This document shows, in pieces, positions 1-6,089 of a stretch of 9,657 nt of DNA. The notes under the pieces are model-generated. The model was not told where the DNA came from. It saw only the letters and a list, made by a program, of their open reading frames with translations, and ran no database searches. Source of the DNA: CAZKEW01 sp964580435. GTDB taxonomy: Bacteria > Acidobacteriota > Aminicenantia > Aminicenantales > UBA8522. The DNA lies in contig CAZOKP010000096.1 of the NCBI GenBank assembly GCA_964580435.1, forward strand, positions 1-9,657. Reading direction: 5' to 3'. How positions within the stretch are numbered: the first letter of the stretch is position 1; each line of letters begins with the position of its first letter. The position numbers and the translations under genes are program-made.

Positions 1-767
1 TTCGTCCGGGACATCCTCTGACTCACCGCCACCGCCGTGAAAGTGAGGGCCAATAAAATGGTCGACAAGGCATTGATCAGGGGCGGCGAGCCAAATTTTA
101 TCATGCTGTAGATCCGGATAGGGAGAGTGGTTGACCCCGGACCGGCCACAAAAAAGGTGATGACAAAATCATCGATAGACAGCGTGAAGGCTAAGAGGCC
201 GCCGGCGACCAGGCCGGGCAAAAGCATGGGCAAAAGGACCCTGTGGGTCGTCGCCCACCACCCCGCGCCCAGGTCTTGAGCGGCTTCAATAACGGAATAA
301 TCAAAATCCTGCAGCCTCCCCAGGACGACCATGGCGACAAAGCTGATGCAAAAGGTCACGTGGGCCAAAAAGATCGTCGTCAGCCCCAGCCGCACTTGCG
401 CCGCCACGAAAAACATCAGCAGGCTGATCCCCACCAAAATTTCCGGGACCACGAGAGGCGTATAGATAAGTGTGTAATGAAAACGCTGGAGGCGGCTCTT
501 GGCAAAGCGATGCAGGGCGAGAGCTGCGGTTGTACCCAGGATCAAAGAAAGAGCCGTCGCGCTCAGGGCGATGATCAACGAATTGCGGGCCGCGCGCCAG
601 ATCTCCGGCTCATGGAACAGGCGGGCATACCAGCCTAAAGAGAACCCCTGCCAGCCGCTCCCGAACCTCGAGGCGTTAAAAGAATTGACCACGAGAATGA
701 TGATGGGCAGATAAAAAAAGAAAAGGACAGCCATGGTTATTACGAACGGAAAACGGCTGCGCCTCAT
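1..767 (-). CDS. potC: Spermidine/putrescine ABC transporter permease PotC (C-terminus cut by window edge)
   Basis: Inner-membrane permease of a polyamine-type ABC importer, expected to pair with PotB as the channel and to be driven by PotA. The reading frame is open from an ATG at 765-767 to the left edge, giving 255 visible residues against about 264 in E. coli PotC, so little is missing. The N-terminus (MRRSRFPFVITMAVLFFFYL) is a first membrane helix after a basic start. The cytoplasmic EAA loop that docks on the ATPase is visible from about residue 161 (EAAQDLGAGWWATTHRVLLP). Hydrophobic stretches fit six helices. The start follows the potB stop by 18 bp; a strong SD (GGAGG, 781-785) abuts that stop but lies a longish 13 nt from the ATG. 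The potD binding-protein gene usual in this operon type is not in the window. Substrate assignment rests on family resemblance; other PotC-like permeases import related cations or phosphonates. Confidence 0.9.
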   Translation of the reverse strand, partial: MRRSRFPFVITMAVLFFFYLPIIILVVNSFNASRFGSGWQGFSLGWYARLFHEPEIWRAARNSLIIALSATALSLILGTTAALALHRFAKSRLQRFHYTLIYTPLVVPEILVGISLLMFFVAAQVRLGLTTIFLAHVTFCISFVAMVVLGRLQDFDYSVIEAAQDLGAGWWATTHRVLLPMLLPGLVAGGLLAFTLSIDDFVITFFVAGPGSTTLPIRIYSMIKFGSPPLINALSTILLALTFTAVAVSQRMSRT

Positions 768-785
768 TCCTGTCTTTCGTCCTCC

Positions 786-1652
786 TTAGAGGATAGCCTC
801 CGGTTTTCCCCTTCTCCGCTCGAGGACCAGGACAGCGATGAGCGGCGCCAGGACCAGCAGGATCAGGGCCACGGACAGGATACTGGCCTGGGGCAGGTTC
901 CGGTCGGCAAAGACCCTCTGGGCGATCTTGTTGCCGATCATCTCGCTCGTGGTCCCCCCGACAATGTCCGGGATGACATAAGAACCGAGAGACGGGATAA
1001 GAACAAAAAGGACGGCTGTGACAAGGCCGCTCCGGATCCCGGGAATGAAAATTTTTCGGAAAGCCTGGAAGGGCTTTGCCCCAAGGTCACGGGCTGCTTC
1101 GAGGAGCTCAAAATCGAACTTTTCGGCGGCCGCGTAGAGCGGAAGGATAGTGAACGGCAGGAATGTATAAACCGAGACAAGCACGACGGCGCCCGGATTA
1201 TAGAGAAGAGACGTCTGCGGACCGGCCAGACCCAAAAAGACGAGCGCACGTTTGATCAACCCCTCAGGATGCAGTAGCGACTTCCAGGCAAAAACCCTGA
1301 TCAAGAAGTTCGTCCAAAAGGGGATGATGATCAGCATCAGAAAAAAATTGCGCCACCTGGAAGAAACCCGGGCGAGATAATAGCCCGCGGGAACGGCCAG
1401 AAAAATACAGATAATCGTTGTCAGGACGCTGATCCAAAATGTGCGCCAGGCGACGACGAGATAACTGGGGTCGGCGAGATGGCGCAGGTTGTCGAGTGTC
1501 CATCCCGCGCTGATGCCCCCGTAAGGGTTGGACGGCCGGAAAGCAATGGCAAAAACGAAGAGCGTGGGAAGAACGAAAAAAAGGCAAAGCCAGATAAGGG
1601 AAGGAAGGGAGAGCAGCCATTCCCTTATTTTTTGTCTGGTTTCGATCTTCAT
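786..1652 (-). CDS. potB: Spermidine/putrescine ABC transporter permease PotB
   Basis: First permease of the polyamine importer, 288 residues, close to the family's usual 275-290. It begins with a short basic cytoplasmic segment, then a helix at about residues 13-38. Further hydrophobic segments lie near 68-95, 103-125, 150-175, 205-230 and 255-278, consistent with six membrane helices. The EAA loop contacting the ATPase is at about 185-205 (EAARDLGAKPFQAFRKIFIP), and the following GSYVIPDIVGG stretch is typical of PotB. It starts 12 bp after the potA stop; the SD is weak (AAAAGG about 9 nt upstream), so translation may depend on ribosomes arriving from potA. The stop TAA merges with the SD of potC (TAAGGAGG). 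Neighbours on both sides belong to the same transporter, which strengthens the call. Confidence 0.92.
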   Translation of the reverse strand: MKIETRQKIREWLLSLPSLIWLCLFFVLPTLFVFAIAFRPSNPYGGISAGWTLDNLRHLADPSYLVVAWRTFWISVLTTIICIFLAVPAGYYLARVSSRWRNFFLMLIIIPFWTNFLIRVFAWKSLLHPEGLIKRALVFLGLAGPQTSLLYNPGAVVLVSVYTFLPFTILPLYAAAEKFDFELLEAARDLGAKPFQAFRKIFIPGIRSGLVTAVLFVLIPSLGSYVIPDIVGGTTSEMIGNKIAQRVFADRNLPQASILSVALILLVLAPLIAVLVLERRRGKPEAIL

Positions 1653-1664
1653 CTGCCGCGCCTT

Positions 1665-2837
1665 TTAAGGCTTCTCGTTATTTCCATCGGGTTCGCCCAC
1701 TTTTTGCGGCGGTACTGCGATTAAGCCTTCATCAATCTCACGATAACGCTCCAGCATGAAACTGTCATCGCCATGCCACCAGATCCAGACCTGGTCATTC
1801 CAGCGGATCGGCTTCTCATCCAGGAAAAAACGGGAGTGCTGGCGCAGGATCTGAATGCGGTGGCCTTCGGCGCGGGCCCAGTATTTGGTCGTGGAACCAA
1901 GGTAAATGACATCTTCGACGATCGCAGGGAGAATGTTCCTCAGCTGGGACTCCTCGGGCCGGTCCCGGGAAATGTGTATTTTCTCCGGACGGACGCTCAA
2001 GAAGACAGGATTCCCGGGCCGGATGGACTTGTCATTGAAACTGATGATCCCGGGAATCCCGGCGATTTTAAGGCGGCAGTACTCATTGTCCACGAGATCC
2101 GTGACTTCCCCCTCCAAAAAGTTGGTGTCGCCGATGAACGCGGCCACGAAACTTGTCCGGGGGGCCTCGTAGATCTCCGCGGGCGTGCCGACCTGCTCGA
2201 TCCGCCCCGAATCCATTACGGCGATCCGGTCGCTGAGGCTCATCGCCTCGCCCTGGTCATGGGTGACATACAGGAAGGTGATCCCAACCTGGTCATGGAT
2301 CATGTCCAGCTCGATCTGCATCCGCTGCCGGAGCTTCAGGTCAAGGGCGGCGAGCGGTTCATCAAGCAGCAGCACCTGGGGCTTGTTGATGAGCGCCCTG
2401 GCGATGGCCACCCGCTGTTTCTGCCCGCCTGAAAGCAGGCCGGGTTTTTTATGCGCCTGGTCTGTCATCCGGATCAGGTGGAGCATCTTTTCCACCTCGG
2501 ATTTGACCTCATTCTTGGGCTTTTTAGCGATGTGCAGGCCGAAGGCGATGTTGTCCCACACTGTCATATGGGGAAAAAGGGCATAGCTTTGAAAAATGGT
2601 GTTCACCTTGCGCTTGTTGGCAGGCAGGTCCGTGATATCCTTGCCATCAAGCCAGATTCGACCCGAGTCGGGGTTTTCGAGGCCGGCCGCAAGACGGAGC
2701 ATGGTCGTTTTCCCGCAACCGCTCGGTCCTAAGAGAGAAAAAAATTCCCCTTTTTTGATCTGCAGTGAAACGTTTTCAACCGCCTGAATCGTCCCGAACC
2801 GCTTGGAAATGCCCTGGAATTCCAAAAATTCGTTCAA
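1665..2837 (-). CDS. potA: Spermidine/putrescine ABC transporter ATP-binding protein PotA
   Basis: Cytoplasmic ATPase that powers PotBC. It has 390 residues against 378 for E. coli PotA. All ABC motifs are intact: Walker A at 37-45 (GPSGCGKTT), Q-loop Q83, signature LSGGQ at 135-139, Walker B at 155-160 (VLLLDE), D-loop around 163-166 and H-loop H193. The C-terminal part (about 240-370) is the TOBE-type regulatory domain, including the FLSVRPEKIHI stretch. The start is a TTG: the strand leading into the Walker A fold needs these residues, and the next Met is residue 46, inside the P-loop region. A GAGG lies 11 nt upstream, and a stronger AAGGAG overlaps the stop of the preceding cytochrome gene. 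It is 23 bp downstream of that gene, an unusual neighbour for a polyamine transporter. A related substrate is possible because the binding protein is not visible. Confidence 0.93.
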   Translation of the reverse strand: MNEFLEFQGISKRFGTIQAVENVSLQIKKGEFFSLLGPSGCGKTTMLRLAAGLENPDSGRIWLDGKDITDLPANKRKVNTIFQSYALFPHMTVWDNIAFGLHIAKKPKNEVKSEVEKMLHLIRMTDQAHKKPGLLSGGQKQRVAIARALINKPQVLLLDEPLAALDLKLRQRMQIELDMIHDQVGITFLYVTHDQGEAMSLSDRIAVMDSGRIEQVGTPAEIYEAPRTSFVAAFIGDTNFLEGEVTDLVDNEYCRLKIAGIPGIISFNDKSIRPGNPVFLSVRPEKIHISRDRPEESQLRNILPAIVEDVIYLGSTTKYWARAEGHRIQILRQHSRFFLDEKPIRWNDQVWIWWHGDDSFMLERYREIDEGLIAVPPQKVGEPDGNNEKP

Positions 2838-2848
2838 CTCGTTGCGAT

Positions 2849-2862
2849 CCTCACTGCTCCTT
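2849..2862 (-). promoter_or_regulatory. Ribosome binding region for the TTG start of potA
   Basis: The stop of the upstream cytochrome-porin gene (TAA, 2861-2863) runs into AAGGAG (2857-2862), and a second purine-rich block GAGG (2849-2852) follows. GAGG is 11 nt from the TTG at 2835-2837. AAGGAG is 19 nt away, too far to serve that start directly. The SD overlapping the stop suggests coupled translation or reinitiation. Confidence 0.5.
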
Positions 2863-4120
2863 AAAAATCAAAGTCAAGCGCCAAGGTGAAATAGTTTTCT
2901 TTCAACGGGCTCCCGACGCCGACCGTGCGATAGGTATATTCGGCATGTAAAGCGAGGTTCACCGCGTACCAGCTTCCCATGTAGTAGCGTGCAAGAATCG
3001 AGAAAGCGTTCACCTTGGGCATATCGTCATAGCTCGGTGGCCGGACCCAGTTGTACATCAGAGAGGCCACCAGGCGATTGTTGGCCAGGCCGGCCCAGTC
3101 GAGTTCGACTACTCCTCCCAAGAACGAATAGTCTTCAAACGGATTGAGAGCGTTGAAGTCTCTGTTGTCCACTCCCTTAAAGGCCATGGTCCGCAGGTTG
3201 AAGGTCTTCCAGTTCAAGCTGAGGTCTCCGCCAATGCGGTAAAAGCTCTGGCTGTTCTTGCCGTTGGCGTCACCCAGCGGGGATACGATGGAGCCGGCAT
3301 AATCAGTCGGCTGCCAACCGAAAAACCCAAAAACGCCGATGCGCTGGCCGGCCGTCAGGCCCTCTCCCGGGCCAAAGACCTTGGTCAGAACGAAATAGAG
3401 ATCCTGGGACTTATTGTTGTCGGGGTCGCCTCCAGTCCCGTTGATAAAGCCCGCGGCGTACTTGAAGCCGTACTTGAAGCGGCCGGTGGCTTCGATCCCG
3501 AGCTGATTGGCGGAAAAATCAAAAGGATTCAGGTCGTTGTTGAAGACGTAGATCTCGTAGGGCTCAAGCAGATAGTACATCCGTTTGGAACTGAGCAGTT
3601 CATAAGCCGGCTCAAAGCGGCCGATGCGCAGGTTGAGCTTTTCCGGGATCAGGTTGCTGAAGACCACATTGGCCGACTCAATGGCCGCCAGTTGGGCAGG
3701 GTTGTTGCCGTTTTGCGGGCCGGTAAAATCAGCCGCCGGGTCGTCGATGCGCGGCGTGTAAACAAAAAAGAACGAGATATTCTTGTGCAGGACGCCCGCA
3801 GCCAGAAGGTCCAGGCCGTAGACGTGGAAACCGGCAGCCGAGCCCTGGCCATTGCTATAAGTAGTATATCCAACCGTCATCCGCAGGGCGAGAGGGATTC
3901 CGGTCTCGAAGATGCTTTTTTCCTCGCCGGTCTGACCCGGAATCTGGTAGCCGTTGTCGCGGAAGCGCTGGCCGAAGTCGTTCAGCTTGGGAAAGCCAAC
4001 GTGGCACATGTTGCAATTGAACCCGTATTTGCGGGCAAAAGCCGGGATGGCGGACAGGCTCTGGCCAAGGAAAAGGAGCATCAAAATACCAACAAAGGTG
4101 ATGTTCAGTAATTTTTTCAT
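2861..4120 (-). CDS. Outer-membrane monoheme cytochrome fused to a beta-barrel (Cyc2-like porin-cytochrome)
   Basis: A 419-residue exported protein. Residues 1-24 or 1-29 form a signal peptide (MKKLLNITFVGILMLLFL, then SLSA or IPAFA). Immediately after comes one c-type heme site, CNMCH at 36-40, followed by FPKLNDFGQRFRDNGY at 43-58. This heme-plus-FPxLNxFGxxFxxxGY arrangement followed by a barrel is the layout I associate with the fused cytochrome-porins typified by the iron oxidase Cyc2. The remaining 350 residues alternate polar and hydrophobic/aromatic positions with Gly/Asn-rich turns and end in LALDFDF, with the terminal Phe typical of outer-membrane barrels. The ATG at 4118-4120 is preferred over one 48 nt upstream because it has a perfect SD 5 nt away and places the signal peptide at the N-terminus. 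It lies 10 bp after the diheme peroxidase gene. Placement in Cyc2 itself rather than a sister porin-cytochrome clade is unproven. Confidence 0.8.
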   Translation of the reverse strand: MKKLLNITFVGILMLLFLGQSLSAIPAFARKYGFNCNMCHVGFPKLNDFGQRFRDNGYQIPGQTGEEKSIFETGIPLALRMTVGYTTYSNGQGSAAGFHVYGLDLLAAGVLHKNISFFFVYTPRIDDPAADFTGPQNGNNPAQLAAIESANVVFSNLIPEKLNLRIGRFEPAYELLSSKRMYYLLEPYEIYVFNNDLNPFDFSANQLGIEATGRFKYGFKYAAGFINGTGGDPDNNKSQDLYFVLTKVFGPGEGLTAGQRIGVFGFFGWQPTDYAGSIVSPLGDANGKNSQSFYRIGGDLSLNWKTFNLRTMAFKGVDNRDFNALNPFEDYSFLGGVVELDWAGLANNRLVASLMYNWVRPPSYDDMPKVNAFSILARYYMGSWYAVNLALHAEYTYRTVGVGSPLKENYFTLALDFDF

Positions 4121-4125
4121 GGCTT

Positions 4126-4132
4126 CCTCCTC
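4126..4132 (-). promoter_or_regulatory. Ribosome binding site of the porin-cytochrome gene, overlapping the upstream stop
   Basis: GAGGAGG lies 5 nt before the ATG at 4118-4120 and overlaps the peroxidase stop TGA (4131-4133), reading TGAGGAGG. It decides the start in favour of 4120 and points to translational coupling of the two genes. Confidence 0.8.
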
Positions 4133-5207
4133 ACTTCGGCAGTTCTGAGGCCGGGATCGGTTTGACATCAGCGACTTCAGGGTTGAGGCTGTCCAGAGCT
4201 TGGATGAAAGCCACCAGCGCTTTTATCTCTTGTTTTGTCAGTTCCAGCGGTACCATCAGCGGGTCGAGGTTCGGATCCTTGCCGCCGCCCTTGTTGTAGA
4301 ACTCGATCAGCGATTCCAGAGTTTTCTCGGATCCGTCATGGAGGTAGGGAGCGCGCCGAGCCGCATCGCGCACGGTGGGAGTCTTGAAGGCTCCCTTGTC
4401 CTTCGGATTCTTCGTCACCGCATATCGCCCGACATCGGGATTCTTGGGGTCTTTGGGTGGAACGCCGAGATTATGAAAGCGGCCGTCGCTGAAGTACGGG
4501 CCCCAGTGACAGGCGGTGCAGTGCCCTTTGCCGTTGAAGATCTCCAGCCCCTGTTTTTCCGGCTTGCTCAAGGCATCGTGGTCGCCGCGCACGTAGCGGT
4601 CAAAACGCGAGTCGGTGGTGACGACCGTGCGCTCGAAGGCGGCAATGGCATCCGCGACCTGCTGGACAGTCATGGGGCCTTCTCCGAATACTCTCTTGAA
4701 CTCCTCGACATAGCCGGGAATATCGGCCACAGTGCGAATCATGGCTTCATGAGTATTTCCCATCTCGATCGGGTTCTGGATCGGACCCTTGGCCTGCTCC
4801 TCAAGCGAGGGAGCTCGCCCATCCCAGAACTGGAGGGGGCTGTAGGCGGCGTTAGAGACCGGCGGCGCCCGGCGGCCGCCCATCTGGCCTTTAATACCCT
4901 TACTGGTCGGCCCTGCATCTGACCAACCCATGGCCGGGTCGTGGCAGGTGGCGCAGCTGACCGAGTTGTCTGCAGAGAGGCGGGGATCAAAATAGAGCAT
5001 CTTCCCCAGACGGATCTTGGCGCTCGAGGGCGGGTTGTTCGGCGGAGCTATCACAGGCGGAAGCGGACCGAGCCGCTGCGGGCCAAGCAGTTGCACATTG
5101 ACCTGGGTGATCGGCGGCGTTTTCTGATCATCCGCGGCCTTGATCATACTCGAGCCAAACAGCAACAGGAAGATCGCAAGGAGCATCAGCCCTGTTCTTC
5201 TTCTCAT
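4131..5207 (-). CDS. Diheme cytochrome c peroxidase / MauG-family protein, periplasmic
   Basis: A 358-residue secreted protein with two c-type heme sites, CATCH at 85-89 and CTACH at 230-234, the spacing of the bacterial diheme peroxidase/MauG family. Such enzymes reduce H2O2 to water with electrons from small donors, or, like MauG, oxidise a protein substrate. A signal peptide covers about residues 1-25 (RRRTGLMLLAIFLLLFGSS). Family landmarks include LGKMLYFDPRLS before the first heme, QFWDGRAPSLEEQAKGPI at 126-143, and FKTPTVRDAARRAPYLHDGS at 274-293 near the C-terminus. Y304 (in EFYNKGG) falls where classical peroxidases carry the Met ligand of the second heme. The ATG at 5205-5207 is chosen over one 15 nt upstream because it has AAGGAGG 5 nt before it. 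It is first in the operon, with a promoter upstream and the porin-cytochrome 10 bp downstream. Peroxidase versus MauG-like oxidase cannot be decided from sequence alone. Confidence 0.92.
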   Translation of the reverse strand: MRRRTGLMLLAIFLLLFGSSMIKAADDQKTPPITQVNVQLLGPQRLGPLPPVIAPPNNPPSSAKIRLGKMLYFDPRLSADNSVSCATCHDPAMGWSDAGPTSKGIKGQMGGRRAPPVSNAAYSPLQFWDGRAPSLEEQAKGPIQNPIEMGNTHEAMIRTVADIPGYVEEFKRVFGEGPMTVQQVADAIAAFERTVVTTDSRFDRYVRGDHDALSKPEKQGLEIFNGKGHCTACHWGPYFSDGRFHNLGVPPKDPKNPDVGRYAVTKNPKDKGAFKTPTVRDAARRAPYLHDGSEKTLESLIEFYNKGGGKDPNLDPLMVPLELTKQEIKALVAFIQALDSLNPEVADVKPIPASELPK

Positions 5208-5212
5208 CGTTT

Positions 5213-5219
5213 CCTCCTT
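5213..5219 (-). promoter_or_regulatory. Ribosome binding site deciding the peroxidase start
   Basis: AAGGAGG sits 5 nt before the ATG at 5205-5207. It overlaps the coding sense of the longer alternative beginning at 5222 (ATGAAGGAGGAAACGATG), which itself has no SD at a good distance, so the shorter start is preferred. Confidence 0.75.
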
Positions 5220-5222
5220 CAT

Positions 5223-5238
5223 TCAAAACTAATTTTGA
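5223..5238. promoter_or_regulatory. Operator-like inverted repeat at the start of the peroxidase transcript
   Basis: Perfect 6-4-6 dyad TCAAAA-CTAA-TTTTGA between the predicted -10 (5247-5252) and the SD (5213-5219). It would lie within the first 20 nt of the transcript, a position where a bound repressor would block initiation or early elongation. As RNA the stem is AT-rich and weak, so a protein site is the likelier reading. I do not recognise the regulator; it does not match the FNR or PerR box patterns I know. Confidence 0.4.
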
Positions 5239-5246
5239 GCCGAATT

Positions 5247-5275
5247 ATTTTAAAAAAAGACGATCCTTTTTGCAA
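5247..5275 (-). promoter_or_regulatory. Sigma70-type promoter of the peroxidase/porin-cytochrome/pot operon
   Basis: On the minus strand, TTGCAA (5270-5275) is followed by a 17-nt spacer and TAAAAT (5247-5252). This predicts a start near 5240 and a 5' leader of about 33 nt before the peroxidase ATG. Box quality and spacing are both good, and the surrounding DNA is AT-rich compared with the flanking genes. Confidence 0.6.
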
Positions 5276-5424
5276 CTGAAAAACCGGGAGATGAAAATTC
5301 CAGCCAAAGAACGGCGGGAACAGCAATGCTCAGGCCGGATCCTTGCATTGTCCGGCGATATCGTCCTTTTTGACTCTTTTCGCCCTTCGCTTCTCTTTTA
5401 ACACCCCGAGATTATCCTTTTTTG
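5264..5424. repeat. Three copies of TCCTTTTT(T)G upstream of the peroxidase
   Basis: TCCTTTTTG occurs at 5264-5272 and 5364-5372, exactly 100 bp apart, and TCCTTTTTTG at 5415-5424. On the minus strand these read CAAAAAGGA, and the first overlaps the -35 box. They may be binding-site repeats, or simple T-tracts that recur by chance in AT-rich DNA. Confidence 0.3.
5324..5356. repeat. Two interleaved inverted repeats upstream of the peroxidase promoter
   Basis: CAATGC (5324-5329) pairs with GCATTG (5345-5350), and GCCGGA (5334-5339) pairs with TCCGGC (5351-5356). The order is a-b-a'-b', with the last two arms abutting, so the two stems exclude each other or form a knotted fold. No nucleotides separate a' from b', which makes a standard H-type pseudoknot sterically unlikely. 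The rest of the non-coding stretch between the peroxidase and the tRNA-Leu-like gene holds nothing else I can support. Confidence 0.4.
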
Positions 5425-5467
5425 TCATGATTCTCTCAAAAGGGCCTGTTCTAACCCTTGGGAAAAC

Positions 5468-5556
5468 TGGTGCTGCAGGGGGGAATCGAACCCATATCCG
5501 AGTCACCCCAGATTGGATTTTGAGTTCAGCGCGTCTACCAGTCCCGCCACTCCGGC
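5468..5556 (-). tRNA. tRNA-Leu(CAA)-like gene with mismatched stems, possibly a decaying or pseudo tRNA
   Basis: An 89-nt class II tRNA layout with encoded CCA (5468-5470). The D-arm (GGCGGGACTGGTAGACGC) is canonical for tRNA-Leu, the anticodon loop reads CTCAAAA (anticodon CAA), a long variable arm can fold as CTGGG/CTCGG, and the T-loop TTCGATT is normal. Pairing is poor elsewhere. The acceptor GCCGGAG against CTGCAGC has mismatches at 3-70 (C-A) and 5-68 (G-G). The anticodon stem CTGAA against TCCAA has two mismatches. The T-stem ATGGG against CCCCC has two. A functional tRNA rarely carries six mismatches, so this is either a degenerate copy or contains sequence errors. A CCA-adjacent T-loop and a Leu-type variable arm make tRNA origin secure. 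Confidence 0.72.
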
Positions 5557-5572
5557 TCGCGCTATCGCGCTC
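5557..5572. repeat. Short tandem repeat abutting the tRNA-Leu-like gene
   Basis: TCGCGCTA followed by TCGCGCTC, two 8-bp units directly upstream of the tRNA 5' end. The unit can also fold as a GCGC-TATC-GCGC hairpin. Function is unknown. The rest of the gap up to the small membrane protein shows no convincing promoter. Confidence 0.4.
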
Positions 5573-5641
5573 TCAGGGTGTTAAGAGGTCGCAAAAGCTT
5601 ATAAAGCCCTTGCGTGTATTTGAGATGATTTCACTTTGACC

Positions 5642-5941
5642 TCAATGATTTATGCGATAGATAATACCTTCTACCATCTCCCCTATTACAATGAGCGTAA
5701 TTAGGAATCCGATGATTGAGATAAATATCACAAGAAATGAGCGGTCCTTAAATCTAAACAAGCTTATTGCTGCGGTAAAGAAAGCAGCAGTTCCAGAAAT
5801 CGCCGCACATATTGCCGGTATGATAAATACCGGATCTCCCGGTCTATGTCCCGAATGACCAAAAAGTATTACTGATAGAATAGAAAAAAAGAAAACCGCT
5901 ATCAATCCAACCGCCCATTTTCCAAGTTTTGTTTTCGGCAT
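5642..5941 (-). CDS. Small three-helix membrane protein, function unknown
   Basis: A 99-residue protein I do not recognise as a named family. Three hydrophobic segments are clear, at about residues 9-29 (WAVGLIAVFFFSILSVILFG), 37-61 (FIIPAICAAISGTAAFFTAA) and 68-90 (SFLVIFISIIGFLITLIVIG), with a basic N-terminus (MPKTKLGK), suggesting a cytoplasmic N-terminus and three membrane helices. No catalytic motif or lipobox is visible. The ATG at 5939-5941 has GAGG 6 nt upstream (5948-5951), so the start is well supported although the assembly breaks immediately beyond it. Its GC content is about 40% over four counted lines, well below the operon to its left, which may indicate transfer or simply a fast-evolving small gene. 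The upstream neighbour is unknown because of the gap. Confidence 0.75.
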   Translation of the reverse strand: MPKTKLGKWAVGLIAVFFFSILSVILFGHSGHRPGDPVFIIPAICAAISGTAAFFTAAISLFRFKDRSFLVIFISIIGFLITLIVIGEMVEGIIYRINH

Positions 5942-5951
5942 AATTTACCTC

Positions 5952-6051
5952 NNNNNNNNNNNNNNNNNNNNNNNNNNNNNNNNNNNNNNNNNNNNNNNNN
6001 NNNNNNNNNNNNNNNNNNNNNNNNNNNNNNNNNNNNNNNNNNNNNNNNNNN
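5952..6051. other. Assembly gap (100 N)
   Basis: Exactly 100 ambiguous bases, the conventional placeholder for a scaffold join of unknown length. Sequence or genes may be missing between the kinase and the small membrane protein, so their adjacency should not be trusted. Confidence 0.98.
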
Positions 6052-6089
6052 AGTCGAAGAATTTTTACAATTGGACATGGCTTCTTAGA

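Noticed and set aside
243..638. Plus-strand open frame of 131 codons
   Set aside because: It is antisense to potC, whose EAA loop and membrane helices are clear; the translation is low-complexity and charged.
1773..2432. Plus-strand open frame of 219 codons
   Set aside because: It is fully antisense to potA, whose ABC motifs are intact, and has no recognisable domain.
4121..4168. Longer N-terminus for the porin-cytochrome starting at 4168
   Set aside because: It would overlap the peroxidase by 38 bp, bury the signal peptide behind 16 charged residues and ignore the perfect SD at 4126-4132.
4200..4922. Plus-strand open frame of 240 codons
   Set aside because: It is a shadow of the diheme peroxidase on the opposite strand; the composition follows the GC-rich third codon positions of that gene.
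5324..5356. H-type pseudoknot from the interleaved repeats
   Set aside because: No linker exists between the third and fourth arms, so a 6-bp stem cannot be crossed; kept only as mutually exclusive stems.
5440..5459. Hairpin AAGGG/CCCTT after the tRNA-Leu-like gene as a terminator
   Set aside because: It has only 5 bp with a 10-nt loop and a T tract shared with the stem; too weak to call.
5343..5639. Plus-strand open frame of 98 codons
   Set aside because: It runs antisense through the tRNA-Leu-like gene; the GGNRTHIRV-like translation is the usual artefact of reading a tRNA backwards.
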